NCBI RefSeq assembly: GCF_017301635.1
Contig: NZ_CP071091.1
Span: forward strand, 4,166,001 to 4,230,000
Direction: 5' to 3'
DNA: 64,000 nt
DNA from: Myxococcus landrumus
GTDB lineage: Bacteria; Myxococcota; Myxococcia; Myxococcales; Myxococcaceae
Positions 9,158 to 16,391 of this stretch are shown here, in pieces. The position numbers and the translations under genes were made by a program. The notes beneath the pieces were generated by a model. It was not told the origin of the DNA and searched no databases. It worked only from the letters and a program-made list of their open reading frames with translations. Positions within the stretch are counted from its first letter, which is position 1; the number at the start of each line of letters is the position of its first letter.

Positions 9158-9166
9158 GGAGTTCCC

Positions 9167-9853
9167 TTGTCCACCCGTCGTGATTCCATCCTCCGCAACT
9201 CCCTGCTCGCCGCGACGGCCAGCGCCCTGTTCGCTGGCTGTGTCCCTGGCCTCGCGACGTCCAACCCGACCTACTTCACCGATGGGAAGTGGAAGCAGTT
9301 GGACACGCCCTATGCGCTGACGCCCCTGCTCTCCTGTGCCTATTCGGCGGACAACAACGACAAGGTCCACCGCAACATCGAGGACTACGTCGCCCCCGCC
9401 CTCTGGAGTGCGTATGGCCAGGATGTCTCTGGCGCGAAGCTCAAGCGGATGAAGGGAGACAGCGAGTGGTGTGAGACGCTGCCGAACATCGCCATGGACA
9501 AGTTCAACGTCCCTCCCCGGATGAAGAAGGAGCTGGCGGAGTATGTGAAGCAGTCCGGCGTCAAGGGCATCATCATCCCCGTCGCCACCCTGTACCGCTC
9601 TCCCATCCAGCAGGAGCTGCGCGCCGCGGATGGCACCCCGCTCGCGAGCGTGGACACCGACCGCTTCACCGCCGACGGCACGGCGCTCTTCACCGTCCAC
9701 TACATCAACGCGAACGGAGAGCTGCTCTACACCGAGCGCGCCGGAAGCGGCGGCGTCGGAGACTTCAATGACCGGCTCAGCCACATGCGTGACACCGCGG
9801 CGGAAGTGGCGAAGCGCCTGACGCAGAATGCCCCGCCGGTCGACTTCCAGTAG
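9167..9853 (+). CDS. Hypothetical lipoprotein
   Basis: A 228-residue protein with a TTG start preceded by GAGGAG at 9155-9160. A signal peptide ends in the lipobox LFAGC near residue 25, so it should be lipid-anchored. The mature part has no recognised domain. It contains conserved-looking cysteines, KGIIIPVATLY and a C-terminal helix DRLSHMRDTAAEVAKRL. It starts only 9 bp after the epoxide hydrolase stop, which suggests co-transcription. A short CCCACC/GGTGGG hairpin directly follows the stop codon. Function is unknown. Confidence 0.75.
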   Translation: MSTRRDSILRNSLLAATASALFAGCVPGLATSNPTYFTDGKWKQLDTPYALTPLLSCAYSADNNDKVHRNIEDYVAPALWSAYGQDVSGAKLKRMKGDSEWCETLPNIAMDKFNVPPRMKKELAEYVKQSGVKGIIIPVATLYRSPIQQELRAADGTPLASVDTDRFTADGTALFTVHYINANGELLYTERAGSGGVGDFNDRLSHMRDTAAEVAKRLTQNAPPVDFQ

Positions 9854-9950
9854 CACCCCACCTCGTCTGGTGGGCACGCCTGATAGCCTTTGACGGCGCG
9901 CGGAACAGGCTCCGCGCCCGATTTGACCTCCCTCCGCCCACTGATACTGT

Positions 9951-9979
9951 GCGTGCGTCCCGATACATGGGACGCACGC
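9951..9979. promoter_or_regulatory. 11-bp perfect inverted repeat upstream of the first RCC1 gene
   Basis: GCGTGCGTCCC (9951-9961) and GGGACGCACGC (9969-9979) are exact reverse complements around a 7-nt loop. The hairpin ends 34 bp before the RCC1 start codon and 98 bp after the previous stop. There is no U-tract. It may be a protein-binding site, a 5' leader hairpin, or the terminator of the upstream lipoprotein gene. Confidence 0.55.
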
Positions 9980-9987
9980 CGTCACGA

Positions 9988-10003
9988 CAATTCCTTGCAC
10001 CTG
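9988..10003 (+). repeat. 16-bp direct repeat, copy 1 (CAATTCCTTGCACCTG)
   Basis: This copy lies 10 bp upstream of the RCC1 start, directly before the GGAGGGGGG ribosome site. An identical 16-mer occurs at 13395-13410, just past the end of the same gene. Both copies follow a GC-rich hairpin and a CGTCAC sequence. Confidence 0.6.
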
Positions 10004-10013
10004 GAGGGGGGCC

Positions 10014-13000
10014 ATGCAGAAACATCGTGGGCACACGCGTATCGTGTCGAAGGCTGTCGGGTTGTTGTTCATGTTGCTGGCGGTTTCGGGCTGCCAGGTT
10101 GGGAGTTCATCAGCACCTGATGAGCTGGCCACGGCGCGAGCCGCCGAGACAGCCAGCCGGCTGGGCCTCGTGGCCGCGGGCCGACACCACACCCTCGCGG
10201 TGCGTTCGGATGGGACTGTCTGGGCTTGGGGCGACAACGCCTATGGCCAGCTCGGCAATGGCAGTCTCCAGGACCAACGCGTTCCCGTCCGGGCCTGGGG
10301 CTTGTGGAACATCAGCGCCGTGGGCGCCGGTGACCTGCACTCGCTCGCGCTGAAATCGGACGGCTCGGTGTGGACGTGGGGTGGCAACAACTTCGGCCAA
10401 TTGGGCGACGGGACGACCGTCGGCCGCCAGGTTCCCGTGCAGGTGCCGGTGCTCGGTGAGGTGGTGCGCGTCGCAGCGGGCTTCTCCCACTCGCTGGCGT
10501 TGAAGTCGGACGGCACCGTCTGGGCCTGGGGCAGCAATGGCGCGGGCCGGCTGGGCGATGGCACCACGACGCAGCGGCTGACGCCGGTGCAGGTGCAGGG
10601 ACTGCCCACCATCAAGGCGATTGCCGCGGGCAACGCTCACTCCCTCGCGCTCGACGCCACGGGCAGGGTGTGGGCGTGGGGCAGCAACTCCAATGGCCAG
10701 CTCGGTGACTCCACCCCCGGATACCGGATGCTGCCCGCACTGGTCCCAGGGCTCGCGAACGCGACGGGGCTGTCCGCCGGAAGCAATCACTCCCTGGTCC
10801 GACAAGCGGACGGCACCGCCTGGGTGTGGGGCGCGAACACCTACGGCCAACTGGGCGATGGAACGACGACGTCGCGCTCCGCGCCGCAGCAAGTCTCCGG
10901 ACTGGGCGGCGTGGAGGGCGTGCTGGGGGCGGAGCTCCACTCGCTCGTGCTGAAGTCGGATGGCACGGTCTGGACCTGGGGCTCCAACCTGCGAGGCCAG
11001 CTGGGCGACGGGACACAGGAGCAGCGACTGCTCCCCGTGCAGGTGATGGGCTTGAGCGGCGTGGTGGCCGTGGCGGCTGGGAGTGGGCAGCACTCGGTCG
11101 CCGTGATGGCCAACGGCGACGTGTGGACGTGGGGCCACAACGTCGAAGGTCAACTGGGAGAGGGCTCCAGCGCCTACAGCGCGGTGCCGAAACGAAGCCA
11201 TGCCCTGGTCGAGCGGAGCAGCGTGGCCTCGGGGCGATACCACTCGCTGGCGTTGAAGCCGGATGGCACCGTCTGGGCCTGGGGCGACAACGCCAAGGGA
11301 CAAATGGGAGACGGCACCACCGCGCAGCGCCTGCTGCCCGTCCAGGTCCCGGGGCTCACGAACGTGGTGGCCGTGGCGGCGGGACATCACTCCTCGTTGG
11401 CGTTGAAGGCCGACGGCACCGTCTGGGCCTGGGGTGACAATGCCCAAGGGCAGTTGGGGAATGGGTCGACCTCCGACCGGTCGAGCCCCACGCAGGTTTC
11501 CGGCCTCGCGAGCGTCGTGTCCATCGCCGCGGGCTCGGGCCACGCGTTGGCGGTGAAGGCCGACGGCACCCTCTGGGCCTGGGGCGACAACGTCACGGGC
11601 CAGGTGGGCGATGGCTCCACCATCGACCGGGCAACCCCCACGCAGGTTCCAGGAATCACAGGGGTCGTGTCCGTCGCCGCGGGGATGTATCACTCCCTCG
11701 TGGTGAAGACGGACGGGACTGTCTGGGCATGGGGGTCCAACTACGAAGGTCAGTTGGGCGGCGGCACCGCCACCATCCGGCCTGTTCCCTCCCAGACTCC
11801 GAACCTCACCGGGGTCGCCACCGTGGCCGCGGGGCTGTATCACTCGCTGGCGATGAAGACAGACGGCACCGTCTGGGCCTGGGGATACAACCTCTATGGC
11901 CAGCTCGGCGATGGCACCACCACCACCCAGGTGGCCCCCACGCAGGTGCCGGGGTTCTCGGGCGGGGTGTCCCTGGGCGCGGGGCTCTTCCACTCCCTGG
12001 CCATCAAGACAGACGGCTCCGTCTGGACTTGGGGATACAACTTCTGGGGCCAACTGGGAGATGGCACCACGGATTCACAGACGAGCCCCACGCAAGTCAT
12101 TGGCTTCGCGGGCGTCTCAGCCCTGGCCGCGGGCGAGACCCACTCGGTGGCGGTGAGGGCGGATGGAACCACCTGGGCCTGGGGCACCAATGACCGAGGC
12201 CAACTGGGCGATGGCTCCGCGCGCTGGCACTACGCACCGACGCTCTCCCGGCTCGTGGGGGCCCGAGGACTGGCGGCCGGCGACCAGTTCACCGCGGCCC
12301 GGAAATCAGACGGCACCGTCTGGACCTGGGGCGACAACGCCTACGGCCAGTTGGGGGATGGGACCACCCTCGCCACGCGGAGTCCCGCGCAGGTGCCCGG
12401 CCTCACCGGCGTGGAGGGCCTGGCCGCGGGCCAGGCGCACGTGGTGGTGGTGAAGATGGATGGCACTGTCTGGACCTGGGGGAACAACAACAAGGGCCAG
12501 TTGGGCGATGGCACCACCACCCGCCGACTGGTTCCCACCCAGGTTCCTGGCCTCACGGGCGTGGTCTCCGTCGCGGCGGGCTACGCGCACTCGCTGGCGC
12601 TGAAGGCAGACGGGACGGTGTGGGCCTGGGGCGAGAACATCTACGGACAGCTCGGGGATGGAACCACCGTCCAGCGCGTGGTGCCCACGCAGGCCCAGGG
12701 GCTCACGGGCATCCTGTCCATGGCGTCGGGCACGTATCACGGACTGGCGCGGAAGGCGGATGGCACCCTCTGGGCCTGGGGATACAACGCCCATGGTCAG
12801 CTCGGCATCGGCACCACCACCACCCGGCCGGCGCCCACGCTGGTGCCAAACCTCTCGGGCGTGGTGAGCCTGGCCGCGACCCATCAGCACTCGCTGGCGC
12901 TCAAGCCCGACGGGACGGTCTGGGCCTGGGGGTACAACTCCTATGGACAGTTGGGCGATGGCACCACGACCACCCGGCACGTGCCCACGCAGGTGCCAGG

Positions 13001-13301
13001 CCTCTCGAGCGTCAAGGCCGTCGGCGCTGGGTTTGAGTACTCGCTCGCGGTGAAGGCGGACGGCACCGTCTGGTCGTGGGGCATCAACGACCGGGGACAG
13101 CTCGGCAGTGGCACGGCGACCCCGCGCTCGACGCCCACGCAGGTGGCGGGATTGACCAGTGTCACGGTCCTCCTGGCCGCCAGGGCCCACGCGCTCGTCG
13201 TCTCCGCGGACGGAACGATGAGAGGCTTTGGCGACAACGAGACCGGCCAGCTTGGCACCGGAGACGCTCTGCGCAGGCTGGCTCCGAATCAAGTCTGGTG
13301 A
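10014..13301 (+). CDS. RCC1-repeat lipoprotein with 21 blade units
   Basis: A 1095-residue exported protein. The signal peptide ends in the lipobox AVSGC (Cys near residue 27), and GGAGGGGGG precedes the ATG. From about residue 48 it consists of roughly 51-residue RCC1-type repeats with the core DGTVWAWGxNxxGQLGDGT. I count 21 units, the last degenerate (DGTMRGFGDNETGQLG). The usual linker (PTQVPGLTGVVSVAAG type) is replaced after units 7 and 14 by unrelated text (SHALVERSSVASG; LSRLVGARGLAAG). An RCC1 propeller has seven blades, so three propellers in a row are predicted. The likely role is surface binding of protein or carbohydrate; no catalytic motif is seen. A paralogue lies at 48081-51926. 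Confidence 0.92.
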   Translation: MQKHRGHTRIVSKAVGLLFMLLAVSGCQVGSSSAPDELATARAAETASRLGLVAAGRHHTLAVRSDGTVWAWGDNAYGQLGNGSLQDQRVPVRAWGLWNISAVGAGDLHSLALKSDGSVWTWGGNNFGQLGDGTTVGRQVPVQVPVLGEVVRVAAGFSHSLALKSDGTVWAWGSNGAGRLGDGTTTQRLTPVQVQGLPTIKAIAAGNAHSLALDATGRVWAWGSNSNGQLGDSTPGYRMLPALVPGLANATGLSAGSNHSLVRQADGTAWVWGANTYGQLGDGTTTSRSAPQQVSGLGGVEGVLGAELHSLVLKSDGTVWTWGSNLRGQLGDGTQEQRLLPVQVMGLSGVVAVAAGSGQHSVAVMANGDVWTWGHNVEGQLGEGSSAYSAVPKRSHALVERSSVASGRYHSLALKPDGTVWAWGDNAKGQMGDGTTAQRLLPVQVPGLTNVVAVAAGHHSSLALKADGTVWAWGDNAQGQLGNGSTSDRSSPTQVSGLASVVSIAAGSGHALAVKADGTLWAWGDNVTGQVGDGSTIDRATPTQVPGITGVVSVAAGMYHSLVVKTDGTVWAWGSNYEGQLGGGTATIRPVPSQTPNLTGVATVAAGLYHSLAMKTDGTVWAWGYNLYGQLGDGTTTTQVAPTQVPGFSGGVSLGAGLFHSLAIKTDGSVWTWGYNFWGQLGDGTTDSQTSPTQVIGFAGVSALAAGETHSVAVRADGTTWAWGTNDRGQLGDGSARWHYAPTLSRLVGARGLAAGDQFTAARKSDGTVWTWGDNAYGQLGDGTTLATRSPAQVPGLTGVEGLAAGQAHVVVVKMDGTVWTWGNNNKGQLGDGTTTRRLVPTQVPGLTGVVSVAAGYAHSLALKADGTVWAWGENIYGQLGDGTTVQRVVPTQAQGLTGILSMASGTYHGLARKADGTLWAWGYNAHGQLGIGTTTTRPAPTLVPNLSGVVSLAATHQHSLALKPDGTVWAWGYNSYGQLGDGTTTTRHVPTQVPGLSSVKAVGAGFEYSLAVKADGTVWSWGINDRGQLGSGTATPRSTPTQVAGLTSVTVLLAARAHALVVSADGTMRGFGDNETGQLGTGDALRRLAPNQVW

Positions 13302-13320
13302 GGTGTGCGCGCGCATCCTT

Positions 13321-13354
13321 CATGCGGACACGTCCGCGCCTCGGGGTCCGCATG
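13321..13354. terminator. Hairpin after the first RCC1 gene
   Basis: Nine-bp arms CATGCGGAC (13321-13329) and GTCCGCATG (13346-13354) begin 20 bp after the stop codon. There is no U-tract. Position suggests termination, but stability is moderate because of the long loop. Confidence 0.4.
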
Positions 13355-13394
13355 AGGGATGCGACAGTTCGTGTGTTCGCTCCGGCGTCACTGC

Positions 13395-13410
13395 CAATTC
13401 CTTGCACCTG
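13395..13410 (+). repeat. 16-bp direct repeat, copy 2 (CAATTCCTTGCACCTG)
   Basis: Identical to 9988-10003. Here no gene start follows: the next coding start is 341 bp away. It could be the relic of a second RCC1-type gene leader, or a shared binding site. Confidence 0.6.
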
Positions 13411-13750
13411 ACATCCGCCAGAATTTGAGTTGTCCAGGTTCAAGGCCGGCCACAGCTTGTGCGGCATGGTTCGCAAGCTTGTACCCATGCCATCGCTTCA
13501 CGGGGCCGGGCCGGCACCACGAGGGATGACAGAACTCCTGTTCTCCCTCGACCACTCCCACCACCGGCGTGTCGCTCCCGAGGCAGGGTCATCGCCTGCC
13601 GGGGAAGCACCGCATCTCGATGTTCCGTAGACGCCAGTCCGGGACTGTCTCCCCAGAGCCAGAGGAAAGCGAACTGGGAGAGGGACACGCCAGGTCCCGC
13701 TCCGAGCTCGCCGAACACACGCAACGACCAGCCCATAGAGGATTCGATTC

Positions 13751-15196
13751 ATGCACCAGGTCCCCCTCACCCATGCGGGATTCAACGCCGGACATGTTCA
13801 CGAATGGCGGCTCGGCCCCCCGAGAAACACCCTCGCCGTCGCGCCCCTCAGCGACAAGCCCGCGTCCTACAACCAGGAGAAGCACTTCTCGGCGGCGGTC
13901 ATGGCACGGCAGGAACATGTCGCTGAGAACTATTGGATTGGCCTGTCCTTCAAGATTCCCGGCCCGCTCAACGTGGACGCCCTGGAGGCCGCGCTCCTCT
14001 TGTTCGTCAGGCGGCACGAGGTGCTGCGCTGTGGGTTCGAGCAGCTCATCGCGGGGGACCTGCGGTGCGACGTCATGAAGCCGGAGGAGGTCCGGCTCGT
14101 GCACACCGACGTGGGGCCACTCGCGTCGAGCGAAGCAGTCACGGCCCACGTCCGGGCCACGTTCAACCGGGACATCGACACGTTGTCCTGGCCTTTGTTC
14201 GTGCTGGGCGTCGTGGTCGAGGAGACACAGGCCACCGTCTACATGGGGTTCGACCACATCCTGTGTGACGGGCTCTCCCTGGTGATTGCCGTCGAGGAGG
14301 TGGAGCGGGACTACGCCGCCCTCGCGGCGGGCCAGCGGCCGGCGCTCGAGGTGGCGGGCAGCTACCTCGACTTCGGCGACGAGCAGCGCCGCCGATATTC
14401 ATTGCTCACGGCGAACAGCCCCGACCTGGAGTACTGGCGGTCCTTCATCGCGGGCGCGGGTGACTTGTTCCCACGCGTCCCGCTGGACCTGGGCATTGAA
14501 TCGGGTCGGATGTATCCAGCGCAGAACCAGGCCGTGCGGCTGCTCGATGATACGGCGGCGCTGACCTTCGAGCGGCTCTGCCGGGAGCACGGCACCAAGC
14601 TGTTCATGGGCCTGCTCGCGGTCGTCGGCATGGCGCTTCGGGACATCTCCGGCAGCCAGACGTACCGCGGGTTCCTGCCCATCAGCGAGCGGCAGGACCC
14701 TCGGTGGCGGCAATCCTTCGGCTGGTTCGTCAACACGCTGGCCATCACCTTCCCCATCGCCGACCACATGGGGTTCCCCGAGGTGGTCGAAGGCGTGCAG
14801 GCGGGCTTCAAGGAGCTCATCCGCAACGTCGACGTGCCCTTCGTGAAGGTCTGGGAGCTGCTGGCGCCGCAGCACTTCCACCTGCGGAGCTGGCCGTACC
14901 CGGTCAACTTCTTCTCGTTCCTCGACTACCGGAAGATGCCCGGCGCCGCCCAGTTCGACACCTGGCAGCCGAAGACCATCCCGGAGTCGTCGCACTCCAA
15001 CACGGGGAACATGTGGTTCCTCCGAAACTCGGAGGGACTCTTCCTCCACTCGATTTTCTGCGACATCCCCAAGAGCGTCGACGCCATGACCCGGTATCGC
15101 GCCGCCATCTCGTCCACGCTCGATGGACTCATCCTCGGTGCGTCTCGCTCCAGCGCCGTCCCCAAGGGGAATGGCCAGCCGGCGGCGACCGTCTAG
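13751..15196 (+). CDS. Stand-alone condensation-domain acyltransferase
   Basis: A 481-residue protein of the NRPS condensation-domain/PapA/wax-synthase superfamily. The active-site motif reads DHILCDG near residue 165, matching HHxxxDG with Asp in the first His position and the catalytic second His kept. The C-terminal half has FGWFVNTLAITFP and the NFFSFLDYR latch-like region. Such stand-alone domains transfer an acyl group from a carrier protein or CoA to an amine or hydroxyl. No adenylation, ketosynthase or carrier domain is encoded nearby, so it either works with distant partners or uses acyl-CoA. It lies 89 bp upstream of an O-acetyltransferase gene on the same strand. An AGAGG site precedes the ATG. 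Confidence 0.85.
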   Translation: MHQVPLTHAGFNAGHVHEWRLGPPRNTLAVAPLSDKPASYNQEKHFSAAVMARQEHVAENYWIGLSFKIPGPLNVDALEAALLLFVRRHEVLRCGFEQLIAGDLRCDVMKPEEVRLVHTDVGPLASSEAVTAHVRATFNRDIDTLSWPLFVLGVVVEETQATVYMGFDHILCDGLSLVIAVEEVERDYAALAAGQRPALEVAGSYLDFGDEQRRRYSLLTANSPDLEYWRSFIAGAGDLFPRVPLDLGIESGRMYPAQNQAVRLLDDTAALTFERLCREHGTKLFMGLLAVVGMALRDISGSQTYRGFLPISERQDPRWRQSFGWFVNTLAITFPIADHMGFPEVVEGVQAGFKELIRNVDVPFVKVWELLAPQHFHLRSWPYPVNFFSFLDYRKMPGAAQFDTWQPKTIPESSHSNTGNMWFLRNSEGLFLHSIFCDIPKSVDAMTRYRAAISSTLDGLILGASRSSAVPKGNGQPAATV

Positions 15197-15285
15197 AGAC
15201 CTGCTCCTGAATCCGGCGGGGAAACGGCACCTGGCGGGCTGTTTCCTCGCTGGACGTCAATGGCGGTGGGCGCGAGGCTCCTGGC

Positions 15286-15864
15286 ATGCCCCTCGAGCCC
15301 CTCATGCGCATCCACAGCCCCGAGTCCCTCGCGCGCGGAGAGCGGGAGTTCAGCCCCGAGTTCCTGGCGATGAGCCAGCGGGTGCTGCGCGCCACCGAGC
15401 TGACGTCGCGCCTCAACGTCCTGCCCTTCGAGGATGAGGAGGGAAAGGCGGCGCTGTTCGAGAAGATTTTCGGCCGGCCGCTCCCGAAGCGGGTGACCAT
15501 CTATCCGCCCTTCTACACGGACCACGGCCTCCGGCTGGAGCTCGCCGAGCGCGTGTTCATCAATCAGGGCTGCACGTTCCTCGACTACGCCGGCATCCGG
15601 CTGGGCGCGGGGGTGATGATCGGCCCGAAGGCCACGTTCATCACCATGAGCCATCCCGTCGACCCGGGCGAGCGCCGGCTGTACCTCACCGGTGCTCCCA
15701 TCGAGGTGGAGGAGAACGTGTGGATTGGCGCGGGCGCGACCATCCTCCCCGGAGTCCGCATCGGCCGTGACGCCGTCATCGCGGCCGGAGCGGTCGTCGC
15801 CGACGACGTGCCCGCGGCGAGCCTGGTGGCGGGCCCCAAGGCCGCTGTCCTCCGACAGTGGTGA
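15286..15864 (+). CDS. Hexapeptide-repeat acetyltransferase (maltose/galactoside O-acetyltransferase type)
   Basis: A 192-residue left-handed beta-helix acyltransferase. The N-terminal segment (residues 18-60) resembles the Mac region. The hexapeptide core includes INQGCTFLDYAGIRLGAGV and VWIGAGATILPGVRIGRDA. The conserved catalytic His is in ITMSHPVDP. It transfers acetyl from acetyl-CoA to a sugar or similar hydroxyl; the acceptor is unknown. It follows the condensation-domain gene and may modify the same product. It is convergent with the YCII gene, whose stop lies one base away, so the two transcripts must overlap. A start at residue 7 is also possible. Confidence 0.88.
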   Translation: MPLEPLMRIHSPESLARGEREFSPEFLAMSQRVLRATELTSRLNVLPFEDEEGKAALFEKIFGRPLPKRVTIYPPFYTDHGLRLELAERVFINQGCTFLDYAGIRLGAGVMIGPKATFITMSHPVDPGERRLYLTGAPIEVEENVWIGAGATILPGVRIGRDAVIAAGAVVADDVPAASLVAGPKAAVLRQW

Positions 15865-15865
15865 A

Positions 15866-16222
15866 TCAGTCCTCGTAGCAGACGCCGATTTCGCGCAGCT
15901 CGACGGTCGACCACTCGGCCGCGGGGCACTGGCGGGCAATCGCGAGCGCCTCTTCCCGGGACGCACAGTCGAAGGCGACGTAGCCGCCGACAATCTCCTT
16001 GGATTCGGCGAACGGGCCATCGAGGAAGGTGCTCTGGCCGCCTCGGACCTGGACTCGCACTCCTTCCGTGATGGACCGGAGCGAGTCGCTCCCCCTCCAG
16101 AGGCCACGGGCCTTGAGGTCCTCGACGAAGCCGCCCATCCGCTCCATCTCGCGACGCCCTTCCTCCGGCGTCCGGCTCCTCTTGCGCTTGCCATCCTCCA
16201 TGACCAACAACATGTACGCCAT
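15866..16222 (-). CDS. YCII-related (DGPF domain) protein
   Basis: A 118-residue small protein of the YCII/DGPFAETKE family. It carries the signature DGPFAESKEIVGGYVAF and starts MAYMLLVMEDG. The fold is a ferredoxin-like dimer. Members often accompany ECF sigma factors or act as small enzymes, but their biochemical role is mostly unknown. A GTG at 16225 directly precedes the ATG at 16222; GGAG six bases upstream of the ATG decides the start. It is divergent from the permease gene at 16392. No sigma-factor gene is adjacent, which is unusual for this family. Confidence 0.85.
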   Translation of the reverse strand: MAYMLLVMEDGKRKRSRTPEEGRREMERMGGFVEDLKARGLWRGSDSLRSITEGVRVQVRGGQSTFLDGPFAESKEIVGGYVAFDCASREEALAIARQCPAAEWSTVELREIGVCYED

Positions 16223-16391
16223 CACGCACTCCGTTCACGGGTGACGCCGGAGCGTCGCCCATCCGCCCTTCGAGCAGAAGCGTTTCCTTCCGCTCGGACG
16301 AGGAGTGAGACGTCGTGGCCGGAATCGTCGGGACAACGTCCTTGTCCCACCCCACGCGTCCATCTATCCCTCTCCTCTCTGGAGGCAGGTG

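Larger units (their letters stand above)
13302..13750. other. Intergenic region after the first RCC1 gene
   Basis: About 450 bp with no gene I can support. It holds a hairpin at 13321-13354 (CATGCGGAC / GTCCGCATG, 16-nt loop), a candidate terminator, and the second copy of the 16-bp repeat at 13395-13410. The remainder includes the leader of the condensation-domain gene. Short open frames here lack ribosome sites and recognisable protein sequence. Confidence 0.6.

Noticed and set aside
9988..10003. The TTGCA within CAATTCCTTGCACCTG as a sigma-54 -12 element
   Set aside because: The required GG-containing -24 element is absent at the right distance in both copies.
8834..10237. A 467-codon minus-strand frame across the epoxide hydrolase end, lipoprotein and RCC1 start
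   Set aside because: It crosses three well-supported plus-strand genes and their ribosome sites and has no recognisable domain.
10110..12053. A 647-codon frame opposite the first RCC1 gene
   Set aside because: It is the antisense of the RCC1 repeats. Its periodic composition follows the repeats and does not resemble a protein.
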